A stretch of 64,000 nt of DNA from Periweissella beninensis (GCF_016908275.1 NZ_JAFBDN010000001.1:105578-169577), one strand, 5' to 3'; shown: positions 1-8,810, counted from the stretch's first letter. The notes: generated by a model from the sequence alone, not told the origin. Made by a program: numbers and translations.

Positions 1-60
1 TTCGTTAAATCTTATAATGCTAAAAATAGCACTACTAAATGTAGCTTAACCCGATCAAAA

Positions 61-110
61 TATTAGTAAACAGGACTGGATTTTTAAAAATCCAGTCCTG
101 TTTACTAATA
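61..110. terminator. Perfect 50-bp palindrome, probable terminator
   Basis: The two 25-nt halves are exact reverse complements, so the RNA would fold into a long hairpin with an AT-only tip. It lies about 80 bp past the stop of the leucine-rich-repeat gene on the minus strand. It could work in both directions, but the T-tract is only moderate on either side. Confidence 0.6.
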
Positions 111-190
111 TTTAGTTTTTAAAGTTTGCTTTAATAGTTAAACAATATTGTTAGCTAGTTAAGTTAACCGTTAGTTTATGGCTTCTTTGA

Positions 191-1912
191 CTACTTTAAT
201 TTCTTATTTGTACCCAAACTTTGATTTTGTATTAGTAATCTAATATCATAATTCGCTTTATATTTAAATGGGTTCGTAAACTCAACATGAATATTAGCTG
301 GTAAGGGCTTATTAAAATTCTTTTTTTGTAAAAATAGTTGATATGTTGTTTCATAATTAGCACCCACCTTGTGACCTGCACTAATTAATTTGGGCGCCGC
401 TTTACTATTTGCCACTTTTACCAAGCTTATTGGTTGCTTACCCATACTTTGAGGTGATACAAGTGTAATCAATACTCGGTACTTATTATTAGTTATCTTT
501 GTGATGGTTACAGTTTTTTTGACATATTTGTCAGCCATTGACGTTGTATTGTTTTTTGCTTGATATACTTTTAAAACCCCTAAAGTTTGTTTACTATTAC
601 GTATTTGAATTGGTTGAACAATTGTTCCTGAAAAGTTAGTAGTTTGGTTGGCCCCATAAGTAATATTACTAGTCCAACTACTATCTACTTCACCATTTTT
701 AGTTAATTTGCCCCACATAATTTGCTTGTTTTTAACACTATATTTAGCGCCCGTAATTCTGGTATCAAGTGTTGGTACCACTAAAGTACCTTGATTATTT
801 AAAATTTTTAAGGGTTGTACCAATGATTGCTTCTTAGCAATACTAATGATTGGTAACACTACATTTTGTTTACTAGCCGATAACTCTGTCAACTTTGGCA
901 TGTTTTTTAACACTGCAATATCAGTAAGCGCATTTTGTTCAATTGCTAATTGACGCAAGTTTTTCAATTTTTTTAACTTATTAATGTTATGTATATTGTT
1001 AACATCAAGATATAGTTTCTGCAATTTTACTAAATTTGCTAGGTCATTAACACTTGTAATCTTATTAATTCCTAGTGATAAGCTTTCTAGCTTCGTTAAC
1101 TTTGCTAATGGTTTGATATTACTAATTTGGTTCAATCCCAATGATAAATCAGTAAGCTTAGTTAATTTTTTAATGGCTGTAATATCACTAATTTTATTAT
1201 TAGTTAAATCAAGTAGTTTTAAATTAGTAAGCGTTTGTAAAAAAGTAATGCGTTTGACATCACTGCCGGCTAACGATAACCACGTTAATTTAGTTAATTT
1301 GCCCAGTAATTTAGAATTTTTTATTGCATCATTATTTAAATTTAAATAACTTAATGCTGATAGCTGTACTAATTGCTTTAGATCAATTGTAGTTGTTCTT
1401 ATATTATTTAGGAGTAAATACTGTAGTTTCGTTAACCCTTTAAGTGGTGCAATATCAGTTATTTCATTACTAGCCAAATTTAAAATTGTTAACTTTTTTA
1501 AATTCTTGATTGGCTTTAAATCAGTTATATCATTGCCATATAGCTGTAAATCAGTTAAATTTTTCAACTTTGCTAACGGAGTTAAATCACTAATATCATT
1601 TAACCCAGCCAATAATTTGGTTAGGTTAGTAGCATACTGTAGCCCTTGTAAACTAGTAATACCTTCTCTTTCAATATTCAATGTTGTCAAATCGGCCATC
1701 TTGGCTGGTGTTAACTGATCAACAGTTATCTTTAATTGCTGACTAACAGCTGTTTGCAAAGCTTTATCTGGCATCCAACTATCAATGCTAATACTATTGC
1801 TTGTTGCCGTATTAACTGTCCCCGTTGTTTCAGCAGCTTGAACTTGTTGTATCCCACCACCGATTAATCCCAACATTAATGTTCCAAATATTAATTGTTT
1901 CCTAAAAAACAT
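191..1912 (-). CDS. Secreted leucine-rich-repeat (internalin-like) protein
   Basis: The 573-aa protein starts with a clear signal peptide (positive MFFRK, hydrophobic core, cleavage probably after VQAA near residue 27). Residues about 75-350 form a run of 22-residue leucine-rich repeats of the internalin/SDS22 type (L..L..L.L..N.I.DI..L..L). Residues 370-570 are a beta-rich tail resembling adhesin Ig-like domains. There is no LPXTG motif, C-terminal membrane anchor or recognisable wall-binding domain, so it is either released or bound by an unknown mode. The function is probably adhesion or protein binding on the surface, inferred from the family. The ATG is preceded by a strong GGAAGAGGAG site. 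It is monocistronic. Confidence 0.85.
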   Translation of the reverse strand: MFFRKQLIFGTLMLGLIGGGIQQVQAAETTGTVNTATSNSISIDSWMPDKALQTAVSQQLKITVDQLTPAKMADLTTLNIEREGITSLQGLQYATNLTKLLAGLNDISDLTPLAKLKNLTDLQLYGNDITDLKPIKNLKKLTILNLASNEITDIAPLKGLTKLQYLLLNNIRTTTIDLKQLVQLSALSYLNLNNDAIKNSKLLGKLTKLTWLSLAGSDVKRITFLQTLTNLKLLDLTNNKISDITAIKKLTKLTDLSLGLNQISNIKPLAKLTKLESLSLGINKITSVNDLANLVKLQKLYLDVNNIHNINKLKKLKNLRQLAIEQNALTDIAVLKNMPKLTELSASKQNVVLPIISIAKKQSLVQPLKILNNQGTLVVPTLDTRITGAKYSVKNKQIMWGKLTKNGEVDSSWTSNITYGANQTTNFSGTIVQPIQIRNSKQTLGVLKVYQAKNNTTSMADKYVKKTVTITKITNNKYRVLITLVSPQSMGKQPISLVKVANSKAAPKLISAGHKVGANYETTYQLFLQKKNFNKPLPANIHVEFTNPFKYKANYDIRLLIQNQSLGTNKKLK

Positions 1913-1916
1913 GTCT

Positions 1917-2010
1917 AACTCCTCTTCCTTTTATCAGCTGATATATCAACTAACGACATAGTTATTGAAAATAAGTGAGGAGTTGTAACCATGTGCCGTT
2001 ACAACTCCTC
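1917..2010 (-). promoter_or_regulatory. Structured 5' UTR able to sequester the ribosome site
   Basis: On the minus strand a 13-bp hairpin (2010-1998 with 1989-1977) precedes the leucine-rich-repeat gene. Its 5' arm begins GAGGAGTT, the same 8 nt as the gene's Shine-Dalgarno (1924-1917). Its 3' arm carries AACTCCTC, which could pair with either copy. The arrangement allows a hairpin/anti-SD switch. On the plus strand the hairpin is followed by TTTTT, so it may instead be a terminator, although no plus-strand gene ends here. Confidence 0.45.
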
Positions 2011-2050
2011 TTTTTATCGAAATCCCATATTCGATATATTAAATATCTTT

Positions 2051-2056
2051 ATTATA
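2051..2056 (-). promoter_or_regulatory. Extended -10 promoter of the LRR gene
   Basis: Minus-strand TGTTATAAT gives an extended -10 (TGN-TATAAT). The -35 is poor. Transcription from here would include the 2010-1977 hairpin in an untranslated leader of roughly 130 nt. Confidence 0.5.
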
Positions 2057-2150
2057 ACAAATTTACTCACTTAGCGTAAGTATTGCTAGAAAACAATTTG
2101 TTTTTTACTAATACTTGTAAAAACGAGCTAGGATCATAAAACTACAAAAC

Positions 2151-2186
2151 AAAACCTCCCATAAATTCAACTTGATGGGAGGTTTT
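2151..2186 (-). terminator. Terminator of the fructokinase gene
   Basis: A 12-bp stem (AAAACCTCCCAT with ATGGGAGGTTTT) is followed on the minus strand by TTTTGTTTTG, about 40 bp after the ROK kinase stop codon. Confidence 0.85.
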
Positions 2187-2228
2187 AGTCATTTGATTTG
2201 TCTACTATTTAAATAATTTTAATATAGC

Positions 2229-3101
2229 CTATAACAAAGACTTAGCTAGATAGAAACTACCTAAAATACCAGCGTTATCACCATTACCAACTGGCACAAT
2301 ATAATCATCTAAGGCTGGTACTTCGAGATAATCAGCCATTAATTCTGCAAATTTTTCACGTACAAGTGGTAATAAAACTTGGCGATGTGGAACCCCACCA
2401 CCGAAAACAATTTTTTCAGGCCGGAGTGTAACTGTATAGTCAACTGCCGCTTGAGCTAAGTAGTAAGCTTCAATTTCCCATGCTAAATGGTCGTCTGGTA
2501 ATTCTTTAGCAGATTGTTGCCACCGTTCTTCAATAGCTGGGCCAGCTGCTAAGCCTTCTAAACAGTGATCACCATGGAAGGGACAATGGCCTGCATAATC
2601 ATCCTTGGGATGTTTCATCATCATTAAGTGGCCTGCTTCTGGATGACTATATCCAGTTAGTAGTTGACCATTTACAATAATACCAGCACCAATCCCCGTC
2701 CCAACAGTTAGATAAACCACATTTTCTGCATCTTTAGCCGCACCTGTTTTATATTCGGCCCAACCAGCACCATTAACATCAGTTGTCCAAAAATATGGAA
2801 TGTCGCGCCAAGCCTTCATTGTACCTAAGAAATTAAATCCTGACCAACCACGTTTAGGGGTATCCAAAACATAACCATAGGTTTTGGAATCTTTACGCAC
2901 ATCAATTGGTCCAAATGCTGAAATACCGATTGATGCAATATCATCATATTGATCAAAGAATGCAATAACTTTCTCCAATGTTTTGGCCCCATCTAACGTT
3001 GGAAAACTTGCACGTGCAACTACCTCGTTAGGATTCTCAACATCTGCTACCGCAACAACAAACTTTGTACCACCTGCTTCAATACCACCCAATAATGCCA
3101 T
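2229..3101 (-). CDS. scrK: ROK-family fructokinase
   Basis: This 290-aa sugar kinase phosphorylates fructose to fructose-6-phosphate in the cytoplasm. It has the N-terminal ATP loop GGIEAGGTKF, the catalytic region around TTDVNGAGWAE, and the ROK zinc site GHCPFHGDHCLEGL, which matches the bacterial fructokinase subgroup rather than NagC-type repressors. No DNA-binding domain is present. It lies 76 bp downstream of a FucP-type sugar permease on the same strand, so the two probably form an uptake-plus-kinase operon. The substrate is inferred from subgroup similarity; mannose or another hexose remains possible. Confidence 0.85.
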   Translation of the reverse strand: MALLGGIEAGGTKFVVAVADVENPNEVVARASFPTLDGAKTLEKVIAFFDQYDDIASIGISAFGPIDVRKDSKTYGYVLDTPKRGWSGFNFLGTMKAWRDIPYFWTTDVNGAGWAEYKTGAAKDAENVVYLTVGTGIGAGIIVNGQLLTGYSHPEAGHLMMMKHPKDDYAGHCPFHGDHCLEGLAAGPAIEERWQQSAKELPDDHLAWEIEAYYLAQAAVDYTVTLRPEKIVFGGGVPHRQVLLPLVREKFAELMADYLEVPALDDYIVPVGNGDNAGILGSFYLAKSLL

Positions 3102-3177
3102 GATTTATCTTTCTCCTATCTATCTTTGTGTAATTAATTTCTAATTTATCTTTAATATATCATCTTATAATTAATTC

Positions 3178-4515
3178 TCAAGCCTCTTTTTTACTACGTG
3201 CTTCAGAAATAAAATAATAGCTAACTAATGCAAAACAAATTGTGGGAATAATAAATGAAAACTGCATTGAACCACTAAAATCTGAGACAATTCCTTGAAT
3301 AGCTGGAATAACAGCTCCTCCTACAATGGCCATCACAATTACTGCCCCAGCTGTTTCCGTATATTTCTTCTCCTTAACGGTATCTAGTGTATGCGCATAA
3401 ATTGTAGGCCATTGCGGACCAAAGAAAAAGCTCACAACTACTGCTGCATACACTGCTACCATCCCTGATGCAAAGGTAGTGATTAATAACGTCATTGTTC
3501 CTAATACTGAGTAAACACCTAATACTTTGCTATATTCAAAGCGCGCTAACAATGATGTTGCTACCACTTTACCTATAAAGAAAATAATATACGAATATAC
3601 CATGAACATTGATGCATCAGCATCTGTAATATTATGGTTCATTACTAATGCTAATCTAATTGTAAACGACCATACTGCTGTTTGCATGCCGACATAGATA
3701 AACTGTGATAATACCCCCTTCTTAAAGTGAATATTATTAGCTAAATATTTAAGCGTTTTACCTAACGCAACTTTTGGCGCATGGTCAACATCATTCGTAA
3801 TAGGTTTAGCTGTTGGCATTTTGGTAAAGGCTAGCACTATAAACATTATGATCAAAATCAATAAGATGTACTTATAAGGCTGCAAAGTTAGCTGCAGCAT
3901 CTTCTCACCATACTCCAAACGTGCTTGGCCAGTCATACCTGCCATCTTTTGTGATAAGTTACCAACTGATCCAAAAATTAGATACTTTCCTAATAAAATC
4001 CCAGCAATACTGCCGATTGGATTTAAAATTTGTGAAATATTCAAACGTAAATTAGCATATTTTTTAGGTCCAAGCATTGAACTATATGTATCACAAGCCG
4101 TTTCTAAAAATGATAGCCCAATGGCAATTGCAAAAATTGCTACTAAAAACATTGAATACGTTGCTACTTGTGAAGCTGGGTAAAACAAGCCGGCCCCAAC
4201 AATATATGCTAGTAAACCAATCATAATTGCGAATTTGTAAGATGTTTTTTTAATAACAATACTAGCCGGAATTGCAATTAGAAAATAACCACCATAAAAG
4301 GCTGATTGAACAAAAGCCGTTGCCGCATCATTTAATTGAAATACTGTTTTAAACTGCGTAATTAAAATATCATTCAAACTAGCAGCGGTCCCCCAAAGGG
4401 GAAACATTAATGAAACAATTAAAAATTGTAAAATCGGTGTTCGACTAAGATACCCATCGGCTAATTGTTCGACTCCTTTTATTTTACTTTTAGTTGATGC
4501 GATTTGAGTAATCAT
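3178..4515 (-). CDS. FucP-type sugar:H+ symporter (MFS, FHS family)
   Basis: This 445-aa, 12-helix permease belongs to the fucose-glucose-galactose FHS family: FPLWGTAASLNDILI in helix 1 and ETACDTYSSMLGP in the helix 4-5 region are typical. Translation could begin at TTG 4521 or ATG 4515; neither has a strong ribosome site, and ATG is chosen. The downstream fructokinase suggests that it carries fructose, although the family name comes from fucose. No fucose catabolic genes are nearby. A cre box about 120 bp upstream predicts CcpA repression. Confidence 0.8.
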   Translation of the reverse strand: MITQIASTKSKIKGVEQLADGYLSRTPILQFLIVSLMFPLWGTAASLNDILITQFKTVFQLNDAATAFVQSAFYGGYFLIAIPASIVIKKTSYKFAIMIGLLAYIVGAGLFYPASQVATYSMFLVAIFAIAIGLSFLETACDTYSSMLGPKKYANLRLNISQILNPIGSIAGILLGKYLIFGSVGNLSQKMAGMTGQARLEYGEKMLQLTLQPYKYILLILIIMFIVLAFTKMPTAKPITNDVDHAPKVALGKTLKYLANNIHFKKGVLSQFIYVGMQTAVWSFTIRLALVMNHNITDADASMFMVYSYIIFFIGKVVATSLLARFEYSKVLGVYSVLGTMTLLITTFASGMVAVYAAVVVSFFFGPQWPTIYAHTLDTVKEKKYTETAGAVIVMAIVGGAVIPAIQGIVSDFSGSMQFSFIIPTICFALVSYYFISEARSKKEA

Positions 4516-4635
4516 TCGCAATTCTATCTAGTTTCTTATTATTTACTAGACTTATCCTTTCCTTAATGTCATGTTAATATTTTACAAATTATTTGAATGC
4601 GCCTTTTCAAATAACAATAAATTTTCACTACATGA

Positions 4636-4649
4636 TGAAAGCGATTTCA
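4636..4649. promoter_or_regulatory. cre box (CcpA site)
   Basis: TGAAAGCGATTTCA fits the catabolite-responsive element consensus very well. It sits in the divergent region between the FucP-type permease (minus) and the VOC gene (plus). An identical copy lies at 4817-4830. Confidence 0.75.
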
Positions 4650-4816
4650 CAAAAAGTATAATAACACAGTTAAATCAATAATGAAAGCCCTTTCTTTATG
4701 TGAAATTATTAACTTGTTGCAAGTTCATTTTTATTACCATCATTTCAAAATTTGTATTTTAATACTTACATATAAATTTTATTTGAAAAACCATTGCGAG
4801 TTAGTTAAAATCTTAG

Positions 4817-4830
4817 TGAAAGCGATTTCA
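4817..4830. promoter_or_regulatory. Second identical cre box
   Basis: The same 14-mer TGAAAGCGATTTCA as at 4636-4649 lies 25 bp upstream of the VOC protein start. It overlaps the place where its transcript should begin, so CcpA binding would block transcription. Between the two boxes (4650-4816) I see only AT-rich promoter-like DNA. Confidence 0.75.
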
Positions 4831-4854
4831 AAAAATAGAATGGAGTTTTTAATT

Positions 4855-5244
4855 ATGGCTTTAATTGATACATTTGCGACTGGTCTTCAACATATTGGTA
4901 TTCCTACTAGTAACATGGCAGCAACTTCTGATTTTTGGGCTAAATTAGGGTTTAGCTTAAAAGGTGAATTTAATAATGACGGCTCCTTAGTTCGCTTCTT
5001 TGAATTCCATGGATTAGTGATTGAAACTTGGGAATCAGCTGAGGTTAACCCGCATGCTGGTACTATTAATCATATTTCTTTGAATGCAACTGATATCGAA
5101 AATGCATTTAAAACCCTTAAAGCTCATGGTTTTGAAATCATCGAAGACCAAATTAAAGAATTGCCATTTTGGGATAATGGTATACGTTATTTTAATGTGC
5201 TAGGTCCTAATGGTGAAATTGTCGAATTTTGCAAAATCAATTAA
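4855..5244 (+). CDS. VOC-superfamily (glyoxalase-like) protein
   Basis: A 129-aa protein built of two beta-alpha-beta-beta-beta modules. Likely metal ligands are His in GLQHIGI, His in INHISL and Glu in GEIVEFC. The start is ATG 4855, because TGGAG sits 9 nt upstream; the longer reading frame back to 4681 has no ribosome site and would run through the cre box. VOC proteins include lactoylglutathione lyases, dioxygenases and isomerases, and nothing here fixes the reaction. The divergent sugar permease and twin cre boxes suggest a role in sugar metabolism. Confidence 0.75.
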   Translation: MALIDTFATGLQHIGIPTSNMAATSDFWAKLGFSLKGEFNNDGSLVRFFEFHGLVIETWESAEVNPHAGTINHISLNATDIENAFKTLKAHGFEIIEDQIKELPFWDNGIRYFNVLGPNGEIVEFCKIN

Positions 5245-5312
5245 ACTTAAAAGACGATGATTTTGCAATTTAACCCAAAATAATTATTTGATTACACTGC
5301 GGCCAGCAAAAA

Positions 5313-5395
5313 AGACTAGGAAAACCAACGTAACTACCACAAAGTTAAACTACAATATACTTAACCTTGCGCCAGCTACTAAATCTTCCTAGTCT
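5313..5395 (-). terminator. Long-loop structured element, probable terminator of the permease
   Basis: AGACTAGGAA (5313-5322) pairs perfectly with TTCCTAGTCT (5386-5395) around a 63-nt loop that contains a smaller inverted repeat (AAGTTAAA with TTAACCTT). On the minus strand the outer stem is followed by TTTTTT, so it probably ends the permease transcript. The long loop is unusual for a simple terminator. Confidence 0.5.
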
Positions 5396-5439
5396 ATTTT
5401 GATACAGTAAAATCGTCCTAAAAACTTATTAATAACTTT

Positions 5440-6738
5440 TTAACTAAGTTTATTCCGATTCAAAAGAACATTTAAAATAATCGCGGTAATACAACCAATC
5501 ACCATGCCATTACTTAAAATTGTTTGAACTGTATTAGGTAAATATTGAAAAATGGTTGGTTGGGTTGTTGCGCCTAAACCCATTCCTAAAGAAACAGCAA
5601 TGATAATCAAATTATTTGTGTTTAATTCAACCTTAGCTAGCATTTTAATTCCTTGTGCACCTACCATACCAAACATAATTAACATTGCACCGCCTAAAAC
5701 TGGCTTTGGGATTAAGGTCGCCATTGCACCTACCTTGGGAATTAAACCTAAGATTAATAACATTACTGCTGCATAATAGACCGGTTTGAGCTTCTTAATT
5801 CCTGACAACTGTACAATTCCCACGTTTTGTGAAAATGTTGAATATGGAAAAGTATTAGCCACACCACCTAAAATGGCCGCCAAACCTTCTGCGCGGTAGC
5901 CTCGCTTTAAATCAGCTGTACTTAACGTTGTTCCAGTTATATCGGCTAAAGCAAAATAAACACCGGTAGATTCTATCATACATGTCAGTGCTGCCAACAG
6001 CATGGTTAAAATTGATGACCATTCAAACTTTGGTGTCGCTAAATAAAATGGTTGCGGTAATTGTAACCAACTGGCTGTATTAACTGGTTCTAAATCAATT
6101 TGACCTAAAATACCTGCTAAAAGTGTCATCGCTAATATACCAATTAAAATTGCAATTTGCTTAATAAAGCCCCGGCCAAAAATTTCAAAAACTAAAATGA
6201 TTATTGCGGTTAAGCCCCCTAGTATCAAGGCGTTTAGATTGCCAAAACTGTGTGCTGTTACATCTCCACCCCCTAAATTTTGAAACGCAACGGGAATTAA
6301 GGTAAAACCAATTAATGTAATTAATGATCCTGTTACTACGGGTGGAAAAAAGCGCCGTAAGTTAGCAAATAAACCACTAATAAGCAATACAAATACGCCG
6401 GCTATTAAAATACCACCATACATGTAGCCCCACCCTAAGTTATTTCCAATTGCCGTCATAGGTGCTAAATATTCAACAGCTGATCCTAATACAACGGGTA
6501 ACGCAATGCCAGTTAATGCCGTTCGTTTTAATTGTAATAAGGTTGCAATGCCACACATAAAAATATCAGTGGATACTAAATACGTCATCTGGGTAGCATT
6601 AAAATGTAAGCTAGCACCAACGAGGAGCGGTACTAAAATATCACCTGCATACATTGCTAACAAATGCTGTAACCCTAACAAAATATTTTTACCCACCACC
6701 AAAGGTACAACACCACTAATTTTCTTAACGTTATTCAT
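5440..6738 (-). CDS. NCS2 nucleobase permease (xanthine/uracil type)
   Basis: A 432-aa permease of about 12-14 membrane helices. LQHLLAMYAGDILVPLLVG near the start and NTFPYSTFSQNVGIVQLSG in the middle are hallmarks of the xanthine/urate branch (PbuX-like) of nucleobase:cation symporters. It would import xanthine or another purine base with protons. I looked for a purine riboswitch or PurR box upstream (6739-6900) and did not recognise one. No xpt gene is adjacent, so substrate assignment is only to the family. Monocistronic. Confidence 0.8.
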   Translation of the reverse strand: MNNVKKISGVVPLVVGKNILLGLQHLLAMYAGDILVPLLVGASLHFNATQMTYLVSTDIFMCGIATLLQLKRTALTGIALPVVLGSAVEYLAPMTAIGNNLGWGYMYGGILIAGVFVLLISGLFANLRRFFPPVVTGSLITLIGFTLIPVAFQNLGGGDVTAHSFGNLNALILGGLTAIIILVFEIFGRGFIKQIAILIGILAMTLLAGILGQIDLEPVNTASWLQLPQPFYLATPKFEWSSILTMLLAALTCMIESTGVYFALADITGTTLSTADLKRGYRAEGLAAILGGVANTFPYSTFSQNVGIVQLSGIKKLKPVYYAAVMLLILGLIPKVGAMATLIPKPVLGGAMLIMFGMVGAQGIKMLAKVELNTNNLIIIAVSLGMGLGATTQPTIFQYLPNTVQTILSNGMVIGCITAIILNVLLNRNKLS

Positions 6739-6941
6739 TTTAATCTCCGTATAGTTCGTTTTTAGATACTTACAGTTTAAAATATAGCATAAAAAAGCAA
6801 TTAATCAATCAAAATCTTTATATTTACCAAACAAACTCACTCAATTCTACTAAATATAAATAACATTTTATTAATTGATGGTGATATAATTATTTATGAT
6901 TGTAAACTTTTAATATCATATCATAAGGAAGGATTTTTATT

Positions 6942-7628
6942 TTGGTCGAATCTATAAACCTAGCTAGCACTCAAGCAACCATTGATGCTGCTTTTAAAAA
7001 AGTTGCTACTCAATCAGCAGCCAATCATAACAATTTTGCAAACACCCTTGTTAATAAGGTTAGCCAATTAGTTAATGCACAACATCATCAAAACGTTACA
7101 ACCATTACGGTTAAAGCTGGCGATACAGTTTCTGATTTAGCTGCAAAATATCATTCATCCGTCGCTACAATCGGAGCAGCTAATAATCTAAAGGACGTTA
7201 ACCTCATCTTAGTCAATCAACGACTTAGCATACCTAAAACAACCAAGCATAGTACGGCTAGCAGTATCTACGCTAGTAATCAACCTACTAACTTAGGAAC
7301 AAGTTCACGTGATGTTAATTCTAGTCCCAAAGTCGATGATGTTGATAAATTAAACAAGACCACCACTACTAATCAAACGATTACTAATAGTAATAACGAT
7401 ACCACCGCAGAAGCGAAAGCCCGTGCGTATATTGTACAACATGAATCTGGTGGTAGTTATACAGCGCGTAACGGTCAATATATCGGTAAATATCAATTAA
7501 CTGCAAGTTATTTACATGGTGACTATTCACCTGCTAACCAAGAAAAAGTAGCTAATCAATACGTTAAAAATCGCTATGATACTTGGCAAAATGCCATGAA
7601 ACATTGGCAAAGTCATAGTTGGTATTAA
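6942..7628 (+). CDS. LysM protein with Apf-type C-terminal domain, no signal peptide
   Basis: The 228-aa protein has one LysM peptidoglycan-binding domain (about residues 53-98: VKAGDTVSDLAAKYHSS), a Ser/Thr/Asn linker, and a C-terminal domain (about 155-228: HESGGSYTARNGQYIGKYQL, ending HWQSHSWY) that matches the aggregation-promoting factor/transglycosylase-like domain of lactobacilli. The start is TTG 6942, with AAGGAAGGA 8 nt upstream; an in-frame stop at 6924-6926 excludes an upstream start. The N-terminus has no hydrophobic stretch, so the signal peptide usual for this family is missing. Likely role: cell-wall remodelling or surface attachment if it leaves the cell. Confidence 0.8.
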   Translation: MVESINLASTQATIDAAFKKVATQSAANHNNFANTLVNKVSQLVNAQHHQNVTTITVKAGDTVSDLAAKYHSSVATIGAANNLKDVNLILVNQRLSIPKTTKHSTASSIYASNQPTNLGTSSRDVNSSPKVDDVDKLNKTTTTNQTITNSNNDTTAEAKARAYIVQHESGGSYTARNGQYIGKYQLTASYLHGDYSPANQEKVANQYVKNRYDTWQNAMKHWQSHSWY

Positions 7629-7650
7629 TTGATTATGCTAGATTGATTAC

Positions 7651-7702
7651 TTAAAAAATTCCAACTGAAAATGAGGCTCATTTTCAGCTGGAATTTTTTT
7701 AA
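7651..7702. terminator. Bidirectional terminator
   Basis: A long stem with A-tract and T-tract flanks, built around AAATTCCAACTGAAAATGA and TCATTTTCAGCTGGAATTT. It separates the LysM gene (plus) from the esterase remnant (minus). Confidence 0.9.
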
Positions 7703-7741
7703 GTACGACTTTATTATCCTTGTTACCAATAATCCCTTATG

Positions 7742-8683
7742 CTATTCCTTTAACCAATTAATCGCTAAAGTCATGGCACCACGCGTTGCATTAGTTTCAT
7801 CTAAAATATTTAACATTACAAAATCATGAATGATTGCTTGCATCCGGACTTGTGTAACTGGCACATTAGCTGCGCGTAATTTAGCAGCATAAGCCTCCCC
7901 TTCATCACGTAATACGTCTGCTTGCGCGGTAATTATTAAAGCCACAGGTAATCCTTGTAATTCTGCTACGCTTGCATTTAATGGTGTGGCGTTAATATCC
8001 TTAGCATCATCCTTTTTTTCTAAATATTGTTGCCAAAACCACTGCATCCCTTCACGGGTTAAATAATAATTCTCCGCAAATTCTTTATATGACGCTGTAT
8101 CAAAATTCATGTCTGTTACCGGATAAAATAGTAATTGCTTTTTGATAGGTAGCCCATGTCTTGTTTTAGTTAAGAGAGTCATAACCGTTGCCATATTACC
8201 ACCAACCGAGTCACCCGCAACACTTAAATTCGCTAAGTCTAGCCTTCGCGTCTGTGCTACATCCTGTAACTGTTGGAGAACTGCATAGTTTTGTTCCAAT
8301 GCCGTTGGAAACTTTGCTTCTGGTGAACGACTATATTCATGAAATACAACTACAGACTGTGTTTGTGTTGCCAATTCAATCGTTAGTTTTAAATGGGTTT
8401 TTGCACTTCCAAATACCCAGCCAGCACCATGAATATAGTAAATAACAGGTAATGTCGCCAAGTCAGTATCAACTGGTCGGATATATCTAACATTAATTTT
8501 ACCCCATTTACCGGTATCAACAATCTGATCCTCAATTGTAACTGAACTTTGATCAACTTCACCACTTTGTACATCTTCAAGTACCTGACGCCCCTCTGTG
8601 GGTGGTAATTAATAAATTCGTGGATGAGCGAGATTATCATCACTAAATTTTATTGCTGCGGTTCCTAATGAAATACGTTTCAT
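7742..8683 (-). pseudogene. Alpha/beta-hydrolase (HSL-type esterase) interrupted by one stop codon
   Basis: Reading from ATG 8683 (ribosome site GGGGGAAG), the frame is open for 24 codons, meets TAA at 8611-8609, and then continues in the same frame to the normal stop at 7742; the full length would be 313 codons. The body is otherwise intact: oxyanion motif HGAGW, nucleophile elbow GDSVGG, an Asp in ADVLRDEGEAYA and a His in IHDFVM, all typical of the hormone-sensitive-lipase/acetylesterase family. A single G-to-T change (GAA or GAG to TAA/TAG class) could explain the stop. A shorter product starting at TTG 8461 would lack the N-terminal cap. Sequencing error is possible. Confidence 0.8.
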
Positions 8684-8810
8684 AATACTTCCCCCTTTGA
8701 TCGTTGAACAACTTATCCTTACATCATAACTATAAAATAATTAATTAAGATCTGTCAAAATATCAACTTTAATTATCGCAAACAACGATTTAATGAAAAC
8801 ACATAAAAAA

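Noticed and set aside
2229..3101. ROK protein as NagC/XylR-type repressor
   Set aside because: No N-terminal helix-turn-helix domain and full kinase motifs are present.
4681..4854. N-terminal extension of the VOC protein to ATG 4681
   Set aside because: No ribosome site; the region holds promoter-like DNA and a cre box, while ATG 4855 has a good site.
6739..6941. Purine riboswitch before the xanthine/uracil permease
   Set aside because: I could not find the conserved P1-J-P2/P3 core on the minus strand; the leader is short and AT-rich.
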